A stretch of 64,000 nucleotides of DNA from Stercorarius parasiticus (lineage: Eukaryota > Chordata > Aves > Charadriiformes > Stercorariidae). The position numbers and the translations under genes were made by a program. Below, in pieces: positions 33,883 through 45,800 of the stretch; the first letter of the stretch is position 1; every line of letters begins with the position of its first letter. Location of the stretch: positions 1 to 64,000 of the forward strand of contig VWZL01005015.1 in the NCBI GenBank assembly GCA_013396915.1, read 5' to 3'. The notes beneath the pieces were generated by a model, which saw only the letters and a list, made by a program, of their open reading frames with translations, did no database searches and was not told the DNA's origin.

Positions 33883-36800
33883 CTAAGGGCATAATAAATA
33901 AGATATATTGTTTCACTGTTAACCTTAGGGTTTATCTGACTAGAACAATCATGAACAATCGACATATTTAATATACAGATACTTTAATAGTTATATCACT
34001 AGACCTAAACTGGATTTCTACTGCTGCAACAAATAGTGGAAGAACAGAAGAAAATTTCTTGATTTCCCTCAGTGGGGAGACATAACCCCAGAATTCATCT
34101 TTGTAAAATGGGAAGGCTAGGGAGCTTTTGGCAGGTACAGGTCTCAGGGGTTTAACAAGAAGGAAATGGAGGAGAATGATAGAGCAGCCATGTCCTGTCT
34201 CAGCATGGCAAGAGACTGTGGAGAGCAACTTCCATAACTATTAGAAGATCACACAGACATTGGCTCTCGTGGTGTCCCAGGGAACATCTGCATTCACACC
34301 TCCTACTGCTAGTCCAAGGCAAGAATCTGTCTCACACATATCCTCCACATGATCAACCTGAAAGTGTCACTTACTTTTAACATTGATTCAATTAATTGAA
34401 GCTGGCTTACACTTTATTTTGGTAATTGTGTTTGCTAGTATGTAATTTTGAAAAGTAAGTAAGGGTGAATTCTTGTGTTGTTATCAGTGGTACTCACCTC
34501 TAAGAGATGTGTATCTATGCCTTTTATCTTTGGTCCTGGAACTGGTGGTAGGATAAAGGCTATCATTCTAAAAAAACCAGAACAAACACACAAGGTAGAA
34601 GTATGGACCCCACCTCTCTATTTGTTCTCCCATTTCCTCAGAACGTGACCGGCATTTTAAATGCTTCTCCCATATCTGATACCTCCCTGTTGGACTTCTG
34701 TTTCCTGTCTACCTCTCAAGCCAGGTAGTTTACAAATCCAGTTACAGTTCATGAGTTACCTTTAGATGTTTTTATAAGAAAGAAAACAGTACAAAAGTTA
34801 TTCAACTGGAAAAGTAACACTGCTAACATCCTTCTATTGTCATCTGTCCCTTAACCTCCACTTCTGTAATATCACTGGAACTTCATCGCTGGCCAAGAAA
34901 CAGCTTTGTGGAGCACAGTTCAGGAGGACTAGTGGGCCTGTATGTACATACCTGACTGTCAGCTGACTACTACCACACAGGATTTATGATGAATGACTTC
35001 TAATGACTTTTCCATCAAAAGTTTCTATCTCTTTCTTTTACTCAGACAGCATTTTTTGCAAGACTTGTACAGAAGTGATAATCTTTGTGAAACCTTTCTC
35101 TTTCAGATTTGATTGAAATTAGCCAGTGGTCTAATAAATTATTTGAGGAATTGACAGACAGGTGAGCAGAAAACCAACCTCATAATATAACCTTGTTTCC
35201 TCTAGGAAATTAGGGCAAAAACAAAAGGTGTGGCTTCTACAGGAGCAGGGATACTCCAAATGACATTTGCTGAATACATGGCTAACCAAGATGGTCAGAT
35301 CTAATAGAGACATGTCTTTACCAATTGAGACCCTGGTTTCCCTAATGAACAGAAATACCTCTTTATCAGTTGTGAATTTAAAGCCAAGTACCTGCTCTCT
35401 TACAGTTTATAAGAGAACACAAAACCTATATAAAATTCAATCAAATGTTAGCAGTCTATTTTTGAAAAGTTAGCTAAGATTTTCAATTCCATGCAATTGT
35501 GAAATCAGTGACTTACCTGTACCCTTTCAAAACCATTGTCCAGCTCATGATTAAACATATAAGAGATGATAACACACCAACGACGATCCACACAACCATA
35601 TCTTTTACTCTAAAGTCTAGGAAACACACAGAATTATTTAATGACACACATCTAGCGTATGCATAGTCAGCATACAAAAAAAGTCTCAAATTACTTTAAT
35701 TTTAAAAATTGGTCTAAACTGCCAAATTTGAATTGAATCTAGAGGGCTTTACTAGCATAGATGGATCTCAACAATCGTTGCAATATCTGATAATAAATAT
35801 ACTTTTTATTAATGGCACTGTCCAGGAAATAAGCTTTCTTGGAAAAATGATACAAAAATGTATGAAGAGGGAAATTTTGCCACAGGCAGTTATAGCAATC
35901 GGGTTCAAACCCAATTATGCCAGTACTGTAGTCATTTCATTATCAAATACATACCATACAATTAATTAAATGGTGGCTTAAATGATCTAGGACTAGATAT
36001 TTTTAAGGATTTATATTTTAACATAACACTTTTTACATTGAGGTGTTTATTTCAAATTCATTCCAGATAAAGAGTAAAGAGCTGTTACTGTCTGAAGGCA
36101 GTCACTCTTTGTTGCCTATGTAGCAGTTGCAATGCAGTTACTGGTATGCTTTTAATTAAAAACTACCACAATGAGAACAAATGAGGCAATAAACAGAAAG
36201 GGCATGGTTTAAATAAGTAAAGAAATTGATTCACCTTTTTAACTTCAAAAAGTAATGAAGGGGAAAGCTAATTGGGTATGGTACAGGGATGCTGAGAATT
36301 CAGTTACCTTAGCAATGATATTCTTACCTGTCCTAGGGAAACTATGGGATGTCAATCTCCATTGATGACACAAACAGCTAACAAAATTACTACATGAATA
36401 ACAATCACTGAAGGGATGCCCGGCCACTCACCAGTAGGGATCTGAATATACTTTTCAGAGCTCCATTCACTCCACGATCCGTGGTGGTCTGGTTTGCAGT
36501 GAATCTGTACAATGTACTTCTTTCCGGGATTTAAACTAAACATCTTATATTGTGTTTGCTGTCCAACAAAAATAGTCTGGAAATTAAATAAAAATCATTA
36601 ATGGCATATAAAATTGAGACATTTTTCTATGATTGCTATGAAAATCACAGCTAGGTTTAAGTCTTGATAACCAAGTTGGGAATATAGAACGAATCTGGTG
36701 TTATGGTTTGAGAAAACCTATAACAATTTACTGTCATTTAGACAATTATTCTCTCACCCGATGACCCCTTCCCACCCAGAAAGGGGAACTGGGGAAAGCA

Positions 36801-39800
36801 AGGAAACATGAGGGTTGAAATACAAATATATTTAATAGGATACAACTAAATAATTAACAATAATATTGAAGATCCAGTATTAATCCCAATACTAATGTAA
36901 GATACACAAGAATTATACTCAGCCCATTCCATCAGTAGGAAGCTGTGCACTCCCAGTGTGGACAGTAATGTCCACATGTCGGTCACTGTGAGCACAATGA
37001 CTTCGGGTGGAAGGGAAGGGCTCAGGGGTCTGGTACCAGGGCAAGAAGTTCTCTGGACTGCCGCCATCAAGGGAGAGAGAGACTACGCAGCTAACTTTCT
37101 AATTTATATTGAAAGTGACATTCATGGTATGAAATAATCCTGTTGGCCAGCCTGGGTTAAGTGCCCAGGTCTCGCTCCTCCTCATCCCTGCACCTGGCAA
37201 GGCTTGAAAACACTGAGATGTTGAATCTCACATAGCCTAACTGGCTATAAAGTAAATATTTTCACGAATTCAGACACTGGAGTCTTCCAAAAGTGGAGTT
37301 TTCCCCAGCATTAGAGGAGGATAGCTTCCTAACAATTGTTATGCAGTCATGGAACAACAGTACATTTATTTTATCTCTATAATTCAGCTTTGTGACATAA
37401 TTCCATGGGAATGAGATATGGCTTCCGGTATACTGTGCAAATTAAACTATTACAGAAACACATCATGGCAAATAGGGAGGAACTGCAGTAATGGTGGGAA
37501 CTGCAGTGGTGAGCGGAGGAGGAGGACGCAAGAAACAGAGATGGGGGAAGAAAATGCAGAGAGAAAAGAAGGAGTTGGTGGAACTGCACAGGGTAGTAAA
37601 AGTGGATCTTGCAACAGCCAGGGGGCTGGGAAGTGCAGTGGCGGGGGTAGGAAGGAGGAGGTACAGCGATGGCTGTATTGTAGCAGACAAGAAGGGGATG
37701 CAGCCAAATATCTTAGTCTTTATAGCCAAAGACTTCACAGCCAAATAGCTTAGTCTTTAATTTGCCACCCAATTGTTTGAGTTTCAGGTCCTGGCTATAG
37801 ACAATTATTATTATGTGGCCATAGCAACTACAACCTAATGATTATTTGTACAAATTTGAAAGATTTTACATAATGTCACTGAGCTTTCTGTTACCTAAGA
37901 AGTGTTTGTGGTTAAGAACAAATTATCACAAAAGAAACCTGACTAAATGAGAACAAACAATTTAAACTGTAATGTCAATATGATTAATATATAATGGTCA
38001 CAATTAAAAATAAGTACTTTATCACCTGCTATCACACAACAGCATCTGAGATACCAGTATTCTCAGTAGGAAATTGTAGATCACACACGCACTTTTGAAA
38101 AATGGTGAACTATCCGGTGTGCCTGCTTCATTACATTCAGGCATGGGACCTGACTGACAAAATCTAATTGATCAGAAAACATCATCTAGCAAAAACTTGT
38201 AACATCCTTACCTCCCATTCCTCTCCTTCTTCAGGCTTTAGTCGCAACTCATATTCAAGGGTAAGCCACCCAGATCTGACATCAGCCAGTGGGGGTGGAG
38301 ACCATGTCAAGACTAGGTACGGTTTTCTATTCATTGGCTTTTTTAATTCCAGAGTTACATTCACAGGAGGATCTGGCTGTACTGTTAAAATAAAAGAACT
38401 GGAATAAGAATCTAAATTATTTTTTCCTTGCATCTTAGTAAGAAATATAAAATGGTGTCAGTGGTGAGTTGCCACCTCCATCGTGTCTAGTAGTTTAGAA
38501 GTGGTCTGGAATACAGGGATCAAGAGTTTCCTCACAAAGTAAGCATGGATTTACGAATTTGAAGAAACAACTGAAGAACAGTAAGTAGTTGAGTTCACGT
38601 TGAGATTTGGCTTAATCATGTATCAACAGAAATATTTTTTTCTTACATTACCATTTATTGCTGCTTTTCCCCACAACTGTGTTTCAAAGTTAACATCTTT
38701 AAAGCAGTGTTACGAAAGTTCTATTTTACCATAATCTTATCAAAGTTGCCATATATATTTAGGAATGCTGAAAACACAGATGTAGCTCATGAAACTTGCC
38801 CATTCCCCCAACTTTTACATTCAGAAAACACAACAGCATAATCCCTACGTGCATATGGAAGGATATTTAAAAATAAAACAAACTGGTAATATTAAAGCCC
38901 TGCCTGTATCTCAAAAAATAAGCCAAAATGGAACACAGGTTTCTGCTACACTCAGGCTTGCATCTCCCTCAGTTCAGAGGTAGAGCTTCTTCATGTCGTG
39001 CATGTATTTTACCACTGTTTTATGCAAAGCTTCATCACATAAGTAGTCAGGGCATGGAGGTAAAATGTAAAGCCTTTTCTCCAGCAGCCCTTTTCCAGTT
39101 CCCAGACTCCTGGCAGCTAGACCCTTGATAACAAGGTGGTTATTGGTGATAAATCCATTCCCTTAGAAAAAGACCTAAACACTTGTCCACAGTCACTCTG
39201 TGGAAAAAGTCTGAGAAAAGAGATTATCAGTACACTGCTATAAAAAGCACTAATTCAGCTTCTCTAGGGTCTGGAAAGTACTTCTAGGTAATCAAATTTA
39301 AGTATTATTAGTTAAAAGATCATTTTGATTTCAGTTGCTGGTAGAGTGGAAAAAGATTTTAGCTGGATGACGTTTCTCAGGGTTTGACTGAAAGAAATAC
39401 GGAAAACCAATATGGTTATCTGAATGCAGTTTTAAAGCTCTTAAGATTTTTAGGCTTCCTTTGAAACTAAAATGGTAAAGGGATGAATATTGATTTATTA
39501 TTACACCAGATAAGATCTTATTTGTTTTTACAAGTTTTTAACTTGGATATAGTACTACATATGAGAAGAGCTGGAACTAAAATTCTTGTGTCAAAATCCA
39601 TAATTTTGAATTATTTGGTCCCACAGAAAATACTTTTTATCTCTTACCTATGTAAGTCACATCCACATAATGAGGATCAGAGAAGTTACTTCCCATTTCA
39701 TTAGTTGCCCTCACAGTAATATTGTATATAGTCCAGAAAGAGGTGTGCTTTTTATCAAAGTAGCACGAATTGGGGCCCGCAGTTCTGTAATCTGGACATT

Positions 39801-42800
39801 CATAAACTTGTTCTTCTCTGAAATGGAAGAATCACAGTGATTAGGTTACACAGAGTAAACCACCTGACTTTGATTTCTAATAGTTCAGCATTATTTAGGG
39901 CTAGATCAGATATTTCATGCCTGGCAATGTGAAGAAAATCAGAAAACTGCTGTCAGACTAAGGAGTCATTGGACAATCCCAGAGACTGTAGTAAGCATTT
40001 TCCCCCCAAAATAAGGACTACAAAGCCTGGAGAATTTAGGCTGTTGTAGATGCAGCAATGGGCTAGTGGAGTGCAGCTCTTACTTTTCTGAATGCCATTG
40101 TCCATTGCATAGCCCTTACAGGTTCCAGAGGTTAATTAGAAGTGATTGCTGAAGTCTTCTAATCCATCTGTTAAAAACTGAGTATTTCCAATGTTCATTT
40201 CACACTCACATGAGTTCTGCATTTTACATTAATATGCTTTCAGAATCTCTTTTGCTCTTTCATCACTTGTTCCTCAAAAAACCCTACTTCGAACCTGTCC
40301 TCCAAATCCATTCCCAAGCTTCCCAAAGGGAGCAAGCATAGGAGAGAAAGTTGAGTATGTAGTACTTGTTTCCAGGCTCCTCTGAGATGCACAATAACAA
40401 AAGAGAAAGTTGTGGATGTGGACCTCGCATCCTGGCTGGCTGGCTGGACCAGTATCTGTCTTTTTCCACTAAGACCTGGCTGGCTGCACCAGTACCTGTC
40501 TTTTTCCACTAAGACCTGTCTCTCAGCTGGCAAGTGCAGAGTTTAGCATCCAGTTAGGTCAGTGCAATGCTGAGCAGTGCTGAGTGAATGAAAAAAGTTC
40601 ACAGGACCCAAACAAAATATTGACTCCTTTAAAATGAAAGTTTAACACTTGATCTAAGTTCCAAGACCAAGATTACTGCAGAAGCCAGGAGGCATTAATG
40701 GCCTATGAATAGTTGTGCAAAATAAGCATTACCAGAAGATGGAAATTTTAATACCTGGTAATTTTGGAAAGCTTTACTTCTGGGGTTGCACAGCCGAAGA
40801 GCTACAGGACTGTGTGTTTGTCCTGCATACTATTATGCAGTTCCTGCACCATGGCAACTTCCAAGGCAGTCTATCTTTCAAGGCAGAAGAATTCACAGGA
40901 ATTTGAAAAACCTGACATTATAAAGAGATCCTATTTCAACCTTAAATATGCTGCTGCTAGTGCTATTCTAGAATATGTCACTCACACAAAAACATGTGCT
41001 ATGGAAAAAGACATCTCCTAAATGCAAAACAAATCAGGATTGATTTTCCAGGTCCTTCCAATAAAACACTGAATAATTATGCACAGCTTATTACCCTTCT
41101 TTGCTGTAAAGCAAAGTGTAGTTAGTAGGATGTCCTCCATCTGAACCAGGTTTCCACCAACAAGTAAACGTTTCCTTTTCTGGAGAACGGCATTTTATTA
41201 TGGTAGGCTTTTCAGGAGGTGACTCTCCTGTAAGAGATAAAGAAGTGAACTAATTACTAAGTTTAATGCATTAGGTCAACCCTGAATTCATAAAACAATA
41301 TCAAGCAGAGCACAGGAACATACTTTTTTTTCTACAAGGAAAGAAAAAGTTTTGCTTCATATTAGCATAGGAAAGGAAGGACGGTTCAGGGGTTAGAGCA
41401 GCAGCCTGCTACTTTGACATGGATTCAAAATCCTTTCCCAGCTGCAGCTATGCTGAGGAAATATGTTTTAGTTTCCTGGCTGTGGCTCTTCTCTGTCCCC
41501 AGATTTGGTAAGGGGTGCTCAAATACTGTCATAGCAGGTTCTATAAAATGATTTAAAATACACTCTGCTACCCAATCTATTTTCTATCTAAACCATTTTT
41601 CCTTCCAAAAATGTGTTTTAATATGCGTCTGAATGTTTATAAAATATGCTGTCATTTGTTTTGGCTTTTACAGGAAAAAAATGAAGAATGTAAATGTTTG
41701 ACCATTTGTTTATGTTCTTGCCAGTTAATTCTCTTCTGAAGTACCTATGATGAGCTGATTCCAAAGATAAAAAGAAGCAGCTCTCATATTTCCTTGTAAA
41801 GTGACGTTATGCTCAGTAGTCAGGCTACTTGCCTGATTGCTGCCAAGCAATTTGTAATTATTTGGATTCCTGATGATGTTTTTATAGACTCAAGCAAAGC
41901 ACTTAGAGTAGGGCAGAGGAAAATGCTTAAATTTTGAATAGGATGATGCTAGTCAAAGCCCTGATGTGGTTGAAACTTTTGCAGTTATGTATTTGTGGCA
42001 AAATATGGTCCTATTACATCAGTAATACATATTTTCTACTATTTAGAGTAGGGACATTGATTTTCCAAATTTCTAATTGCCTAAGGCAGATCTGAAAATA
42101 GGACATTTAAAAAATATTTTTCTATTAACAGTACTTCAGCAATCTCCATGTCAAATAATGAATAATACAATTAGTGACAGAATAAGAAGGTTTGAGACAA
42201 CCTGGCTAAAGCATCTGACAACAAGATATGATGTCATGCATATTTAATGTGTCCACTCAAACCCAAGAAAACTCAGATAATTATTTCCATGTGATAGTAG
42301 CTGCAACTATTATGCTCTTTTAGTCATGGCAGTGCTTTCCATCCAGTGACTAACAAACAAATGATACTTACAGAATTACCATAACCTGATACCTATAGCT
42401 ACAGATTAAATCAACCTGATTTTTAAATAGAGGGACAGGAACAATAAATTATTTAGGCACACCTGTATCAGAAGTGATTTCCTAGTAAATCCCAGCCTGT
42501 TTGTGATAGCCAGTTTCATAAGAGGATCCTGAGTGGATCACAAGACTAAATATGCCATTATACACAAAGTACAGTAAGATGCAGAAAGTTGTTCCTCCAG
42601 CACTATGAAGTATATGTGTGAGGCAGGTTTTCAGGGCTGCCATTTAAGCACATTTCACAACACTGAATTGGCTATAATTTAAAAACAATTAACAGAACAG
42701 CAATCATCCACTCACCATTGGGGATCTGAATGCGTCTTTCAGAGCTCCACTCACTCCATTCTCCAAGGTCTAACATGCAACGCACCTGAACAACATACTT

Positions 42801-45800
42801 CACCCCAGCTTGTAACCTAATCACTTTGTACTGTGTCTGCACTCCAACAGCTATTGTCTGGAAAAGAAAATGGACTGGAAAAATAATAAAGAATTGGGCC
42901 ATTTTAACAAATAAAGCATAAAGGAGTAGGCTTGTGTCACTGACTTCTGGGCAAGGGTTTCAGTTGGGTATTTTATAAGATGTGAATTTCAAAGAAGCAA
43001 AGGTAGTGACTTAACAGAAAAAACTCACTTCAGTGACACTGAGATTCTGATACTTGAGAAACATCTTTAATTGTAGACTTCCTGTAAGTTAGTACTCCAT
43101 CAGATCCACGACGTAAGGAACACTACAGTTAGTCCAACACACAGATAAACCCTCTGTGTAACGCTTCTTGGTGGCTAGTTTTAGTTCTTACTGCTAAGTG
43201 CCTTCCTCAGGCCCTTTGAATCTCTCTTCAGAACCCTTTCAAGACACATAGCTTTTTCCATCATTAAGGCATCAACAATTTAGGTAGCATTGAGGCCATC
43301 TGACTCTGACTTTAGGAATGACATTTTCTCCTGGTATCTCAGCTGTGGGAATACTGTGACCCACTCCAGCTGGGAATGTCAATGGAAATAGTGTGTGTGA
43401 GTAGGACACCCCATCCTTTCTGAGAGGGGGATTGCCCCTGATTGATCGTGTTGAAGAGGATGCCGATAATGACTCCCAGCCCAATTAAACAATAATCAGA
43501 GAATAACTGAGAAACTTCTGAAAAAAGGGTCAGCTTGAAAAGCAGCATTAAAGAAGCATGAAAATTTATAATAATGGGGGGGAGACTGGAAACTTCATCA
43601 GTACCTGAAGTTTAGTTTGATGCCATCAGAAGCTGCTCTGCTAGCATCGTGACCTCTGCCTGGGCCAGACAAGCAGCCTCCCTCTCTGGTGCTGTGAGGA
43701 GCTGCACTCCAGATGGCATGGACCACAGCAGGCAGGAACCCCATCGGCATATATGCATGTGGCCCTGTGGGTCATTTCCCACTGATGTGTGTCTTAGTAG
43801 GTTGTAGGAAGGGACGTGGGTTCACGTTAACTTAAAGCATCCATGTCCCCTGCAGAATTGGGTGTAAATAGGGGAGTTTGTACTCCCAGGAGGGTGGGGT
43901 GTGCTTATAACCCACCCTTCCTGGGAGAGGGGAATTTCTGTATATAGCATAATAACGGGACTACTAATAGAAGTGTGTTTATAAATTTGTAGGTGTCTGT
44001 TAACATTTTTAAGTGCCCAGTGTTGTGATTTATCTGTTGTATCACTGATACTGACCTTGATTGCATAGTTAACTGATTGCTTGTTAATTACATCTTAATG
44101 AATCAATAAACTGCTTTGATCCCGATTTGATTTAAACTATATGAATGAGCAGTCTCTAACTGTGACACTTGGGAACAGACACGTTGACAAAAATTACAAT
44201 TAAATATTATATCAGTGGACTAAATAGTTTTTTCAGTATATGACATTAGGGCAATTATACAAATACCTTGAATTTCACTGTCTCTACACACCACTACAGT
44301 ATTTTTCTTTCTTTAATCAGATTTGGTTATATTAATTTTTCTGTCTTTACAGAAACCAAGATTTTTATAATACCACTTAAATTCGGACAAGAGAACTCGC
44401 TGAAAAAAGCATTTATGCAATAAAGATATTTTTCCGTTACCTCCCACTCTTCCTTTTCCTCAGGTTTTAGTCGTAGCTCATAGTGATATACATGTGAATT
44501 AGAGCTGGCATCAGCTAATGGAGGTGGAGACCATTTTGCCCAAAGGTATATTGTGTTAGCAGATGTTTTTGTTTCTAGAGAGAGGTCCACAGGAGCATCT
44601 GGCTGAACTGTATAAATGAAAAGTTTGCCATTAATGATTTAATTTTCTCTCAGAAAAAATATGTCCTTTATGATTTGGTATTTCATCACATCAATTTCAG
44701 ATCATTCAGCACTTCTGTAAGGGAATAGTGCAATAGCCTTTTTTTCCTTCTCTCCCTAATAATGTTTAACTGGCTACTGATTTATCACAGTACCAGCAAA
44801 TCTTAGACTTTACTGTGAAATTGTCAGGCTAAGGAAATAGAAATCATAATTCCATTACGCCACTCTTGCAAAATTAAAATGTCAGATATTTCATAGCTAA
44901 AAAGACTAAGTACATTTATCATTACAATGTGTAGACTATGCGTATGCAGAAAGCAGATGGAGTTAGGTACAATGGGAGTAGCCAGAAAGGTGTTTACATT
45001 TGGAAAATTTAGGTAGCTTAACTGAATTTGAAAGTTTTATAATCTGCAGTGCTAGGAATTTACAACACTGTCACTGAGTCTAATTGAAATACTGGAGATA
45101 ACTAGAAACTGGAGCCAATTTTTCAGCCAAAGTTAAAATGACAAAAAATACGTAGTTTTCACATAAATTACAGGTGCATATTTTAGGTCATCTGTAGATC
45201 AACACTCCTCCATAGCAAGTTACACATAATGAGGAAAGAAATTTTTCATTGCTACTTGTTCTGGGATTAAAAGCCACATACACCTCCAACTAGTTTGTTT
45301 TCCATTTCATTCTTCCCTTTTTACCTATGGAGGTCACATCCACATACTGAGGATCTGAGCTGTTACTTCCAATCTCATTCGTTGCCGTTACAGTGATATT
45401 ATATGTTGTCCAGGGAGTAGTGTGATTTGTATCAAAGTAGCAGGAATTGGGACCTGACGTTCGGTAGTCTGGACATTCATAGCCTTCTTCTTCACTGAAA
45501 TAAAATGATTTTAAAAGTTAAAAGTTTAGGAAATTAATAATATGATAATATTCTAGTAAATGCCTAGGTTCAGCAAAGAAATTTGAAATGTTTAACTTTA
45601 AACCTATATAAACCCACCTTTGGGAAATATTTCTGTGACTGTCAAATGCTATTACCATAAATGCTTCATTGCTATTTTTACTGCAGTTGTTCAGGATGAA
45701 CACTTTTAACACCTTTTTCGTACATAGGAATATATCGATAAAAGAATGGTAAAAGAAATTTCCAGAGATAGCATAAGGCAATTTTAAAAAATGTTTAAAA

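Noticed and set aside
43339..43548. Hydrophobic minus-strand open frame ([13 protein letters not shown]) as a retroviral envelope transmembrane segment
   Set aside because: It is on the strand opposite to the inferred LTR orientation and is too short, and no other envelope features are present; chance hydrophobicity is more likely.
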